A stretch of DNA of 64,000 bases from Schoenobius gigantellus (lineage: Eukaryota > Arthropoda > Insecta > Lepidoptera > Crambidae), in assembly GCA_963935595.1 (NCBI GenBank), contig OZ012559.1, positions 11,059,001-11,123,000 on the forward strand, written 5' to 3'. The notes beneath the pieces are model-generated. The model did not search any database and was not told the DNA's origin. It was given only the letters and a program-made list of their open reading frames with translations. The position numbers were made by a program, and so were the translations under genes. Below, piece after piece: positions 12,901-19,800 of this stretch; within the stretch, counting starts at the first letter, position 1, and every line of letters begins with the position of its first letter.

Positions 12901-15383
12901 TTGGCCGTAGCTTCGTATGACACCAACGGCCAGGGCTCCCAGGTCCTCGGAGAAAGAAGTGTAGTACCCCCTGAAATATTATCAATGATCATTTTAATAG
13001 CAGTGTTAGTAGGCATTTCATTAACTGCCATGTATCCTACTATTAAATTGTATTTCACTACTTTGATTGTTAGGTTTATATGTATTCTTTGTATTTTATA
13101 CGACTTAAGGCTATAAGTAGCAACAGTGCCAAGTTTGAAATTAATTAGCTGGATAAATTATCCCAAGCACCTGTGGCATTGATTATTATGGTATACATTG
13201 TCCTTATACTGGTATACTTGACTAATTAACTGGAGGGAGACTCTGTACCAGGGTCGTCTCCTTGGGTACCTCCGTCTTACCTTTTTCTGCCGCAAAGCAG
13301 CAGTGCTTGCATTGGTGTGTTACGGTTTGAAGGGTAAGATATGGCAGTGAAATTACTGGGTACAGTGACTTTACATCTGATGTCACAAGTTGACAGCGTA
13401 CACTGTGGTTCTTGTGGGGGTTGCAGTTTTGCTGCGAATCTCACAACAGCCACATGTATTAAAGGTGACTATTACCACTTACCATCAGGTGGAGTTTGTT
13501 TGTTTGCAACTTAGTATAAAAAAACAATGCAGTGTTAATTTTTTGATGCAATCTGTCAAAATAAAAATTTAAATAACAAACAAGATTCCGAGTAATATTT
13601 TCAGAAGAAATGAAATGGGTGTGCAAATAAACAAAATATCACAATGGTTGCCATTTTAACAGTTAGCATATTATGCTGACGGGAATCAACTTTCTTATTA
13701 AATGAAGTGATACTTAATTCTAACCTTATGGATCATCATAAACCAATTTTTTTACCAATTTTAGATAATATAACTACAACATTTTAAAAACCCTGACATT
13801 GTATTATCAATGTGATATGAAGCAATCACCTTTATATTTGGCGGCACATTATCATTGGTTGTATGGACTAAAGTCTGATCTAAGTCCACAAGGAGGACTA
13901 ATTTTTTATCTTTTAACAATCGCTGAGCATCCTCACGGCCCAGCTTTTTAGCCAACTCTTCAGAAACCTGCAACAGGAAAGCCAAAAATCTATTACTTAC
14001 TGTATTCTAAAGATAAATTGTAGTCATAACATTTATTTGCAAAATAGCTTTTTATTTCACTTTATTGATATAACATGAATGACAGTTTCAAATCTATAAT
14101 CAATCAGACTAACTGAGTGAAAGTGAGTGTGAAAAAATTTCAGCATCCAATTAAAAAATTTCAGATTTCTTGACAAAGGACCAAATGATCTATCGGAGCA
14201 AATAAAAGGATGGTTAATAAAAGTTTTACTTATTTCAATTGATTCCTACATATATATATTCTTAATATAACTTTATACAAGGTGTTTAGTATACAGCCTA
14301 TCAAGCCGAAACCTACCTATGTTGACATATTTGGATTTGGCTTGATACCCTATCACTACCAAATACCTTTTTATCTTGTATATTGTAAATACTTGTAGAT
14401 TATTTATTGTTATTGTATTGATTATTTCCCTTTACTCATTTCACACCTATGTAGCCAACAGCTTAGATTATCAATAAAATTGGTATGTGGCCTTGTTAGT
14501 GGCGGTAGACATTTCATAGCTTTTGTAGCAATCCCTGAAGATGTAGCCAGTTATTTAGGCGTTATTCTTAACGCGCTTGATAGCAGCTATTACGATGCAG
14601 CCATCACTTTACTAACATTGACACTGTATTTATTAACTAAATCAGGTTTATGTTTAACATTTTTATAAGTAAAGCTGTATAAGTTTAATTAAGTGTATTT
14701 TGACTGTGTTTATAAAGTTTTGTTATGACTAAACAAGTTTGTTTATAATGAAAACATGTTTAGAATTTATACCTTTAGTTCAGGAACAGAGTGAACCATA
14801 GGAACTACGGCAACATCACGGTTTGGGCCTTCATCTGTTCGGAGGTCGGCACCGCATTCCGCGCACATTTCTTTCATTACAGTGGGATGTTGACATGATT
14901 CTATCTCTGCTACCGCAGTACTAAAAAGGAATAAAAAAAAACACATTTGTCGTAAATAAAACATAAAATGTTCGATTTCGCGCCTAAAATATAATTTTAC
15001 ATTTATATTTGGCGCGCATTTACGTCATAATCTTTCACAATCAATACAATTGTCTTATTTTTTAAATGTGTCAATAATTGCAACGCAATAAGGAGAACTT
15101 AAATTAATAACATAAAATGAAAAAATGTAAATAATTATAATGGGTTTATATGTGACGTCACGTACCCAGGTCCTGCAGTATCTCCTTCCTTCACCTTGAT
15201 CGCCAAAATGGTACCAGCACGAGATGCTTTATATTTTTTTAAATCATTGTTGTTGCCCGACGAATCATTGTATAAAAATAATATCTGACCTTGTGATACG
15301 AAAGCACCTTGATTTACTTTCCACTTTATTACTTTTACAGGTTTTTCCGATGGAACAAAAATAGGCATAGTTTTGTCAGCCAT
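894..15383 (-). CDS. Fcp1: Fcp1, RNA polymerase II CTD phosphatase (11 exons seen, 3' end missing)
   Basis: Fcp1 (CTDP1) removes phosphates from the C-terminal repeat domain of RNA polymerase II in the nucleus so that polymerase can be reused. Eleven exons, all with GT..AG borders and matching phases, give about 646 residues: 15166-15383, 14773-14920, 13830-13967, 12720-12970, 12261-12406, 10036-10369, 7673-7908, 6752-6894, 5171-5311, 1753-1895 and 894-934. Domain order is a lipoyl-like N-terminus (1-75), the FCP1 catalytic domain with DLDQT at about 150-154 and the IDDRED motif at about 265-270, an acidic linker (300-411), a BRCT domain (about 440-538) and a Ser/Asp/Glu-rich tail. The ATG at 15383 sits in AAGATGG context; the frame upstream has only non-ATG codons. 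The introns hold many SINEs and MITEs. The very C-terminus is not seen. Confidence 0.95.
1125..1505 (+). repeat. Lepidopteran dispersed repeat (family 3), two adjacent partial copies
   Basis: Two partial copies end in GCGGACGAAGTCGCGGGCAC or close variants followed by AGCTAGTT (about 1240-1268 and 1478-1505). The first also carries the word CCATTTATCGAGGAAGGCT, shared with copies at 11322, 22120 and 54073. These lie in Fcp1 intron 10. The class is not settled; a non-autonomous Helitron or SINE is possible. Confidence 0.55.
1753..1895 (-). CDS. Fcp1: Fcp1 exon 10, acidic region
   Basis: 143 bases reading VEDIFNESDESSSDEGKAHG followed by a further Asp/Glu-rich stretch. The acceptor is ATTTACAG and the donor is GTTAGT. 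It enters in phase 0 and leaves in phase 2. Such acidic low-complexity sequence after the BRCT domain is usual in Fcp1; it is known to contact general transcription factors in other species. Confidence 0.88.
2075..2365 (-). repeat. tRNA-derived SINE, near full length (family 1)
   Basis: Read on the minus strand, the head at about 2300-2360 is tRNA-like, with an A-box region TGGTCTAGTGGTTGAGA and a B box GGTTCGATTCC. It is followed by a unique body with the family tail at the 2075 end. It lies in Fcp1 intron 9. The tRNA part has no matching acceptor stem, so it is a SINE and not a tRNA gene. Confidence 0.8.
3155..3656. mobile_element. Palindromic MITE with nested inverted repeats
   Basis: The ends read as inverted copies around the core ACAGCCGAA preceded by CTACTAATAA. 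Inside are two large palindromes. One arm pair is about 3218-3310 with 3345-3437; the other is about 3425-3482 with 3538-3600. Both share the block GTGCGAGTTTTATCGAG. The same terminal core bounds the shorter MITE at 42031-42204, which supports the boundaries. No coding capacity was recognised. Confidence 0.7.
3657..4695 (+). pseudogene. 5'-truncated LINE, C-terminal end of a CR1/Zenon-like reverse transcriptase
   Basis: An open frame of about 270 codons (to the TAA at 4486) reads like the region after the catalytic part of a non-LTR reverse transcriptase. It contains KTKCMHIYSQ, the typical FRYLGLDIDRDFNWKTHI block and a long basic C-terminus ending in LKTTLLGQ. The catalytic FADD segment is absent, so the copy is 5'-truncated. 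The 3' region carries a TGCAGGTTGGCGGGCAA element and ends in an A-rich AAATAAATAAAAAAAAATAA tail near 4690. The frame is intact over the retained part, which suggests a fairly recent insertion into Fcp1 intron 9. The clade is inferred. Confidence 0.75.
4918..5067. mobile_element. Small MITE
   Basis: The ends are inverted copies of TATTACCGATCTC (left at about 4918, right at about 5055-5067). The interior is AT-rich with no coding potential. It lies in Fcp1 intron 9, about 100 bases from exon 9. Confidence 0.55.
5171..5311 (-). CDS. Fcp1: Fcp1 exon 9
   Basis: 141 bases, phase 0 at both ends. It begins SSSRRVPAHCGSPPLPAPRK and ends in an acidic run with the block FLDFNPLLSFSSDDIADMD. The acceptor is TATGTGCAG and the donor is GTAACT. 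The PRKRTDSGRF segment is basic and may help nuclear import (inference). Confidence 0.85.
5348..5722 (-). repeat. Lepidopteran dispersed repeat (family 3)
   Basis: It starts ACTAGCTTCTGCCCGCGACT and ends near CATTTATAATATTAGTAGGA, the two ends common to this family in the window. The interior has the phrase CCAAATTTCATCCAAATCCG. It is in Fcp1 intron 8. Confidence 0.65.
5728..5960 (+). repeat. SINE-like repeat (family 4)
   Basis: It starts GAGCTTGGTGGCGCATTTGC and includes TCCGTGTTTCGGAAGGCACG. It is related to 45583-45860, which has the matching TCCGTGCTTCAGAAGACACG. The head of both copies resembles a pol III A-box region, so a tRNA- or 5S-derived SINE is likely. Confidence 0.55.
6503..6730 (+). 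repeat. Lepidopteran dispersed repeat (family 3)
   Basis: It starts near CTTAATATTATAAACGTGAA and ends in CGCAGGCACAGTTAGT, the family's usual end. It lies immediately downstream of Fcp1 exon 8 in the direction of transcription, within 25 bases of the exon end. Confidence 0.6.
6752..6894 (-). CDS. Fcp1: Fcp1 exon 8, second half of BRCT domain
   Basis: 143 bases, phase 1 in and 0 out. It contains the BRCT signature tryptophan in VVTPDWLWTCAERW, followed by RLYPLQRAGQ. The acceptor is TATTTTGTAG and the donor is GTATCG. BRCT domains bind phosphopeptides; in Fcp1 this one contacts the phosphorylated polymerase tail. Confidence 0.9.
7481..7604. mobile_element. Hairpin MITE
   Basis: Near-perfect inverted repeat with arms of about 55 bases (7481-7540 and 7550-7604) around a short loop. 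Core words are AAAACCATAACTC and TATTATAAGTA. It lies just beyond Fcp1 exon 7, in intron 7. Confidence 0.65.
7673..7908 (-). CDS. Fcp1: Fcp1 exon 7, first half of BRCT domain
   Basis: 236 bases, phase 2 in and 1 out. It reads KHFYEEYEQAGKEQIPDL and then the BRCT start GAKLVFSGLVP, with a later DSTHLVAVKPG. The acceptor is AATTAAAAG and the donor is GTGAGT. The SGL/FSGLVP segment and the THLV block are typical BRCT landmarks. Confidence 0.93.
8036..8768. mobile_element. MITE interrupted by a LINE fragment
   Basis: Imperfect inverted ends of about 30 bases share CTAACCTTGT and TTAGCT (left about 8036-8066, right about 8729-8768). The element is split by the GC-rich insertion at 8079-8669, which is flanked by a 12-base direct repeat. 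Before insertion the MITE would have been only about 130 bases long. Confidence 0.55.
8079..8669 (+). mobile_element. 5'-truncated LINE 3' end (R1-like), with target duplication
   Basis: A 590-base GC-rich block bounded by the direct repeat GATTTTAAGTGG (8067-8078 and 8670-8681) and ending in a short A7 tract (8659-8665) before TGAT. The last 150 bases resemble the 3' ends at 28415-28605 and 51780-51945: GTGGGTAGGCC, then a stem-like GC segment, then a tail. The body differs, so this is a related but distinct LINE. The G run at 8166-8179 is a homopolymer. Open frames here look fortuitous. Confidence 0.6.
9002..9464 (-). repeat. SINE-like repeat (family 2), interrupted by a MITE
   Basis: On the minus strand it runs from the family start (ACCGGAGGGAGACTCTGTAC type) to an A-rich tail at 9002. 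Recurrent words are AAATTACTGGGTAC, CCTTCAAACCGGAACACAGC and TTGGCAAACAAGCAAACTGC. Five further copies lie at 11790, 13231, 37152, 61761 and 62190. It is in Fcp1 intron 6. Confidence 0.7.
9292..9434. mobile_element. Small MITE inserted in a SINE copy
   Basis: The ends are inverted (GAGCATGGACTT and AGTTCCATGCTC). The insertion splits the GACCCTG...GTACAGAG word of the family 2 SINE. It contains a perfect 28-30 base palindrome (about 9301-9330) built on TTGTCGATCGATAT. Confidence 0.65.
9944..10017. repeat. Short hairpin beside an Fcp1 splice donor
   Basis: The arms AGAAGGTCTGGGTGTGTTTT and its near complement flank a loop of about 20 bases. The right arm ends about 18 bases from the donor of Fcp1 exon 6 (GTAAGC at 10030-10035). 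Both arms would lie in the intron of the pre-mRNA. It could be a tiny MITE. Confidence 0.5.
10036..10369 (-). CDS. Fcp1: Fcp1 exon 6, acidic linker
   Basis: 334 bases, phase 1 in and 2 out. It encodes a hydrophilic linker rich in Glu, Ser, Asp and Lys, ending PDDYLIYLEDILKRIHK. That last block is a conserved pre-BRCT motif of Fcp1. The acceptor is AAATTTTCAG and the donor is GTAAGC. Confidence 0.9.
10500..10850 (+). repeat. Lepidopteran dispersed repeat (family 3), two partial copies
   Basis: Two copies in tandem orientation (about 10500-10615 and 10618-10850). Each contains CGAAATGGC..GACC and an end in TGGCGGGCACAGCTAGT or TTGCGGGCACAG. They lie in Fcp1 intron 5. Confidence 0.6.
10925..11050 (-). 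repeat. tRNA-derived SINE, head (family 5)
   Basis: On the minus strand it shows TGGCGCTGTGGACTCTGGC and a B-box-like GGTCCGGGGTTTGAGACC. A pol III head of this kind without a stem-forming acceptor indicates a SINE. No second copy was seen in the window. Confidence 0.55.
11322..11597 (+). repeat. Lepidopteran dispersed repeat (family 3), long copy
   Basis: It contains TATACTAATATAACAAAGCT at its start, CCATTTATCGAGGAAGGCT in the middle and CGCGGGCACAACTAGT at its end. This copy shows the full family layout. It is in Fcp1 intron 5. Confidence 0.65.
11684..11772. mobile_element. Mini MITE with perfect 16-base ends
   Basis: It starts CTGTTTCCTCGTGGTC and ends with the exact reverse complement. 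It is only 89 bases long. It lies just beside the family 2 SINE copy at 11790. Confidence 0.6.
11790..12087 (-). repeat. SINE-like repeat (family 2)
   Basis: Minus-strand copy with the same word order as at 9002-9464. It ends in CAGAGCCTCCCTCCGGTA at the 12087 side. It lies in Fcp1 intron 5, about 170 bases from exon 5. Confidence 0.7.
12261..12406 (-). CDS. Fcp1: Fcp1 exon 5, end of catalytic domain
   Basis: 146 bases, phase 2 in and 1 out. It reads ALFPCGDHMVCIIDDREDVW, which holds the second pair of catalytic aspartates (DD) of the FCP1/SCP phosphatase fold. HVRPYSFF follows and then a proline-rich end. The acceptor is AATTGTTTTAG and the donor is GTTTGT. Confidence 0.94.
12720..12970 (-). 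CDS. Fcp1: Fcp1 exon 4, catalytic domain core
   Basis: 251 bases, phase 0 in and 2 out. It contains the conserved TKLRPKTQEFLE and YELHVCTFGARQYAHAIAD blocks and SHRILSRDECFDP. The GSPGRWCHTK stretch has two extra residues compared with the usual GSPWYHT form, which may be a species difference or a variant. The donor is GTAAGT. Confidence 0.94.
13231..13520 (+). repeat. SINE-like repeat (family 2)
   Basis: Plus-strand copy from TGGAGGGAGACTCTGTACCA to the A-rich end at about 13520. It lies in Fcp1 intron 3. Confidence 0.7.
13830..13967 (-). CDS. Fcp1: Fcp1 exon 3, DxDxT catalytic loop
   Basis: 138 bases, phase 0 at both ends. It carries LVLLVDLDQTLVHTT. The first Asp of DLDQT is the phosphoryl acceptor and the second the acid/base in this HAD-type phosphatase family. 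The exon ends PPNIK. The acceptor is CCTGTTGCAG and the donor is GTGATT. Confidence 0.96.
14773..14920 (-). CDS. Fcp1: Fcp1 exon 2
   Basis: 148 bases, phase 2 in and 0 out. It contains CQHPTVMKEMCAECGADL, the Cys-rich segment preceding the catalytic domain in Fcp1 (CxxC-type, possibly structural). It ends VVPMVHSVPELK. The acceptor is CCTTTTTAG and the donor is GTATAA. Confidence 0.94.
15166..15383 (-). CDS. Fcp1: Fcp1 exon 1, start codon and lipoyl-like domain
   Basis: 218 coding bases from the ATG at 15383 (context TTCAAGATGG). It starts MADKTMPIFVPSEKP. The following VSQGQILFLY and RAGTILAIKVKEGDTAGPG segments match the biotinyl/lipoyl-like N-terminal fold known in Fcp1. The donor is GTACGT. 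Confidence 0.94.
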
Positions 15384-15620
15384 CTTGAACGGAAATTGCA
15401 CACAACAAATAAAATAACAGCTTCTGATTGGCCGAATAACACTGTTTTTGGCGGTTTAGTAATAATAACCAATGAAATTTAAGAATTGGTCAATCATAGA
15501 TAAAAAGAGACACAAGTGTCAAGCATCACATGCTCACACCGGAAATAAAGGAGGTTGCGTTCAGCTTACAACAAAACCTATAATATACAATACGAGCAAA
15601 AAGTAATGTTGGCCAATCAA
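15384..15620. promoter_or_regulatory. Fcp1 promoter region with CCAAT motifs
   Basis: Just upstream of the Fcp1 start are several CCAAT/ATTGG motifs: TGATTGGCCG at about 15425, ACCAATGAA at about 15470, AATTGGTCAATCA at about 15484 and GGCCAATCA at about 15610. No TATA box is clear. Candidate genes on the plus strand begin within 600 bases, so the region may be bidirectional (inference). Confidence 0.45.
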
Positions 15621-15904
15621 AAAAGTGATTTCATCCAACGTTCATTTTCGATGGTTTATGAATAAGGGTGCTGAACGGGCTCCAGGAGCGCGTTCAGAGC
15701 CTTCGCGCGAAGTACAACTTTTCGCTCTAACCCCGTTCAATGCCTCCGAGCGTGACAACCGGGTGAAACAAGCGGCCCGTGTCCGCGCGAGTTACATACA
15801 ACCGAATAACCATCGAATAGGCTAGTTGACCCTTTTTTAAAGTTTGGCTTAAAATGTTCATAATTGTTGTATTAGACCATAGCACATGAATATTATTTTT
15901 TTCG

Positions 15905-16800
15905 ATGGCTAAAAAGTGCAAAAAATCTATTTTAAATAAAGATTTTCAATTTTGGACCGAAAACACGGTCAGCCATGATAGTCTGTTGATTATCTGTGGC
16001 AATGACGTCAGTCTTATAGTAAACAAAGCACGGGGGCGAAATAACCTCACAAAAACAATGCTTTCTATTAAATATCACAAAATATAGTAAAACTGTATAT
16101 GGAACGGGACAATAGAACAGGAATATAGAATTAAGACTCCAGGAAAGCTGTGGATTAGACGTACCCAGTGATATAGACATGCGAAATATTTGGTTAACAC
16201 TCGCTTCAAGAAATCCTGTAACTCTGAAACTGAAATGTATTTTCGCAGAAATCACATTAATGTATGTACTATAACTGAATAACTCAATCTGTGTAGGTAC
16301 TTCAGTTTCAACTTAAACAAAATAGAAGTTTTTAGGTTGTATGTAAAATCATTAATTAAATTTTTATCTTTCAGTTAGAATGAAAACTGACTGCAGCCGA
16401 CCAACCAAATTTGGACTTGACCAGAAAACTGAGAGAAAACTTGACCATTCACGCCTTTTTGATTTAATCTAAGTTATACACTGACACTAGATGATGTTTC
16501 AAAGAAAATAATATGTACTTATGTCCAATTGAATAATGATGAAATTGAATATTAATTAAAAAGTATGTAATACAAACAAAAATATCAAAGTTTCATAATG
16601 AATATATTTATCTAAACAACTTTTACTTGAATTTATTGAGTACCTAATTAAAATTTGTTGCTTTCAGAGGTTACGTAATGAGAACAATTGTGTACTACTC
16701 TGTTCTCCTCTTGACAACGAGATTGATAAGGCAGTAAAAGTTGTGCAACATAATACAAAGCAGTGCATGCACAGCCACAACTTCAAAATGTGACCCATCA
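15905..16800 (+). CDS. Candidate small gene of unknown function (weak model)
   Basis: I do not recognise this protein. Three pieces look exon-like. The first is an ATG frame (15905-16018) starting MAKKCKKSILNKDFQFW, with a GTAAAC donor. The second is a segment near 16119-16255 reading GLDVPSDIDMRNIWLTLASR and ending at a GTATGT donor. The third begins after TTGCTTTCAG at about 16669. The second and third can be joined in phase, but the first does not join the second in phase. The pieces may therefore be separate, the gene may be damaged, or the model may be wrong. A long AT-rich stretch that could be 3' UTR follows. Confidence 0.25.
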
Positions 16801-18278
16801 ACAAGAACAACATTATGTCAACAAAATAACTCAAGTATTCATATACTAAAGCACCATAGAAGTAAATAGGTCCAGTTTGGTAAAACTGAAAGGTTATATC
16901 TTCACTGATTAAACCTGCTGGCTACCATGGCTGGTAAATTTCAGAACAGCTTACGCAAGAATATGCAAGTTATTCATTTTAAAGCCATATACAAATATAT
17001 TAAATGCGATTGCTATGTTGTCAGCCTGTGCTCTTCCTAATTTACAAGACCCTTCTTATTAAATAAATAATATAAAGAAATTTTTTTTCTTTACTTTATA
17101 CATAACTAACATCTAAAGATGACATAATAAATTTTTGTAGGACTACATTAGTCATTATGTTCTTCACTAAAAAAAATGTTCTATGTTTATTTGACAATAA
17201 TGACTTGTAAAGGTTTAAGTTGAATCAAAATATTTTAATTTGAAATACATGTGTTTTATTTTTCCGTTACACCTTAAAAGATTTATAATATTTTATTGGT
17301 TTGTTGCTCATATTTATCATTGTTACTCAAATATATATGTTCCAAAAGTACAAATAGGTTGAATAGAGTTAGATCATATATTGCCTTATTAAGGTCGCAG
17401 GTAATAAAAGTCAAAATAATAGTAAAGTGATTTATTATGAAAAATGTAGTATAGTTTCCAAAATGGCACTATTTGATCAATAAGTTTTTTGACATACAGA
17501 TTGTTAGAACAAATACCTATTATAGCTAATATTGTCACCTTTTGAGTGTTTTCAAAATTACATACTGCTAGCAATACAAAAGTATATAAGTTTTGCTTTA
17601 GCACAAAACATCTGCATCTATACTTGAGTTAAGCATACTGTTCACAGTTTTCCGTCTTTGATAATTAACATTTTCTTCAGTAAAAGAGCATGACAATTTT
17701 GTATTAATTTGATTTTATGGATACCGTTTGTTGAATAGACTATTACAGGGTATTAATAGGAAATGAGGTCACATTTTGCAAATTTCAACCCAAATCTTCA
17801 TCTTTCAACTTTTATCCACATTTCATTATACTCGTAGGTGTCTGCAAGATTTCCCACCAAAAATCTTCCCAACAAAAGAACCATCATGTGTTATGCACTG
17901 GCTGACTTTATAGCACATGGAAGCTGTTATTGTTTATAATGAAGCTCGAACTAAAGAGCACTTCTGTATTAATGATTTGTGGTTTAGTTTTCTATGCACT
18001 TTATTATTTCTTCATTGAAGAGGTCTTTTATTTTTTAAGAAATATGTCACAATCTATGTCTGTGAATGTATATATATTTTTCCTCCCAGTAATTTTCTTC
18101 ATGCTTGACAAATGAACAACTGCCAATCTTTCTCTTTTTATGTTCATTTACAAATTCTTGCAGTACTACACTGGTATTTGACACATGATCCTGATGTTTT
18201 CTTTTCAACATTTCTCTTGAAGTAAATACTTTTAGTGTTTATTTGACTTTTGAGAGATAGAATTCTATCCAATAGCAT
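16801..18278. other. Unassigned AT-rich stretch
   Basis: No convincing coding exon or known repeat was recognised. It could be a 3' UTR of the candidate at 15905-16800 or simple intergenic DNA. Short open frames are low-complexity and AT-driven. Confidence 0.4.
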
Positions 18279-18632
18279 TCAACTGCTGTACAAAATACCA
18301 AACACACCAAAAATGCATGTTTGCAACTCTCTTCTGCCGCGTGACAATCTTGACAAGTACACTTGTAACCTGTTCTTCATTATAACAGTATTGAAACTGT
18401 ACTTATATTGTTTAGAGCGATACACAAAGAATTTCTTGACCATCAATCTGTCGATTTTCAGAAGATTTGTACTACTATCTGCTCTCACAAATCCAACATC
18501 AATGGTTGATTTTGCTATTAATACAAATAATTTACGATATTTATACATATAATAACGGAGATTTGGACGATTTTTTGCCAGTTTTAGGAAAGAATAGTGC
18601 AAATCGACGAGTTGTTGAATCAAATTTGACAT
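18279..18632 (-). CDS. Hypothetical 117-residue basic protein
   Basis: An uninterrupted ATG frame of 117 codons in AT-rich DNA. It begins MSNLIQQLVDLHYSFLKLAK and continues with a Lys/Arg/Tyr-rich stretch including MVKKFFVYRSKQYKYSF. Codons look less skewed than in the flanking noise frames. A GTGACGTCAC palindrome (CRE-like) lies about 20 bases upstream. I recognise no family. It may be a small gene, one exon of a larger gene, or chance. Confidence 0.35.
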   Translation of the reverse strand: MSNLIQQLVDLHYSFLKLAKNRPNLRYYMYKYRKLFVLIAKSTIDVGFVRADSSTNLLKIDRLMVKKFFVYRSKQYKYSFNTVIMKNRLQVYLSRLSRGRRELQTCIFGVFGILYSS

Positions 18633-19209
18633 TTCTTTGTTTACTATATGAGTGACGTCACGGCCCTGACCACAGGATATCAAAGCGTTTACGGCGTCAG
18701 ATAAAAAAAGATTATTTATAGCATTTTCAAATTAAAATTTTACAGTAATCATTCATTGTTATTTATTAAAATCGGTATATTGTGGAACCTTATGCCAAAT
18801 ACTGTTAGAAATAAACAATATTTTAATAAATTTTGATATGAGTCAACTACCCTATTTGATGGTTGTAAAACGCTTTGACGTTTATTACTGAAATATTCTT
18901 ACGTGATTGGATCATATCGGCGGCCATAATCTAAAATGTCATCTGATAGAAAGAGAGAGAAATAAAAATTCATGTGAAAGAAAGAGGGAGATGAAAGATT
19001 TGGTTGCTGCAATGCGTTCAACGCCTTTGAGCGGGTTCTAGCCGCATTTCGATAATCACTATCGCAATCGCTAGAAGGAAAATGTAGGTATGCGATTTGA
19101 CATAAGCCCTCGCTTAGCTTTCGAGCGCAATTTTGTCAAATCTCATACATTGTCTATTTAGGGATTGCGTTAGCGATTATCGAACGACATCTTGTCTAAG
19201 GGGCCTGAA
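18633..19209. other. Intergenic stretch upstream of the CERT 5' region
   Basis: No gene recognised. It has a GTGACGTCAC motif at about 18652-18661, GA-rich DNA near 18950-19000 and a weak inverted pattern around GCGATTATCGAAC between 19040 and 19190. It could hold CERT promoter elements. Confidence 0.35.
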
Positions 19210-19388
19210 CAGCCGCCCTAGACAAATGCCCCACGCTAACTTTTCCGCAGTCGCTCCACAAAAAAAATGTATGGAAATGACATAAGCCTACGACAGCCTC
19301 ATGCTTTTTTTCCGCAGCTAATGTCATCTCTATACAGTTTTTCTGTATGGAGTGTGTGGTAGCGTGTGGCATTTGTCTAGGGGGGCTG
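19210..19388. mobile_element. Palindromic MITE (CTAGACAAATGCC family)
   Basis: The arms are inverted: CCTAGACAAATGCC at the left and GGCATTTGTCTAGG at the right. The interior includes CTAACTTTTCCGCAGTCG and ATGTATGGAAATGACAT. A second full copy is at 39900-40098 and a partial one at 29580-29675. It abuts the exon-like stretch upstream of CERT. Confidence 0.7.
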
Positions 19389-19606
19389 GATAGATTGCGT
19401 AGATTTACAGAAGGAGAACAAAAAAGGCCCGTCTTATACTTGCCACGGCTGGCATTAGAAATCCTTATTGTTATCACTGAGCACAAACTTCTTCTGCGAT
19501 ATAACATCTTTTTGCAGGAGGAGGTTGTACAAGCTTCTGAAATCGACAATGAATACTTATCTGACGTAGATACACAACCACTCATTTGTGAAACAATATA
19601 TTCCAG
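19389..19606 (+). other. cert: Probable 5' untranslated exon of CERT (or unassigned exon)
   Basis: The stretch ends in TTCCAG followed by GTATGA, a good donor. A strong pyrimidine-rich acceptor (TTTCTTTTGTGTAG) follows at 19800, giving a 194-base intron. An alternative acceptor at TTTTTGCAG (exon from 19518) is also possible. The frame is open and reads EEVVQASEIDNEYLSDVD near its end, but splicing to 19801 brings a stop before the CERT ATG. The simplest reading is 5' UTR. Confidence 0.4.
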
Positions 19607-19800
19607 GTATGAACTAAAAACGTTTTGTTAAAAATTATACTGTATGGACTTATGATTCGTTTGCCAAATAAGGCTTGTTTAGCAATGACATTTTTTCATT
19701 ATCTTTGCTCTTCTTGTTGTTGTTTTCTTCTGTCTGTGGACAATTTTTTGGGAATAACGAGTTTTGTTATTTATAATTTTGTTTTGTTTCTTTTGTGTAG

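Noticed and set aside
15384..15401. An upstream start giving MQFPFK before the Fcp1 ATG
   Set aside because: The codon at 15401 is GTG; the first ATG in frame, with good context, is at 15383.
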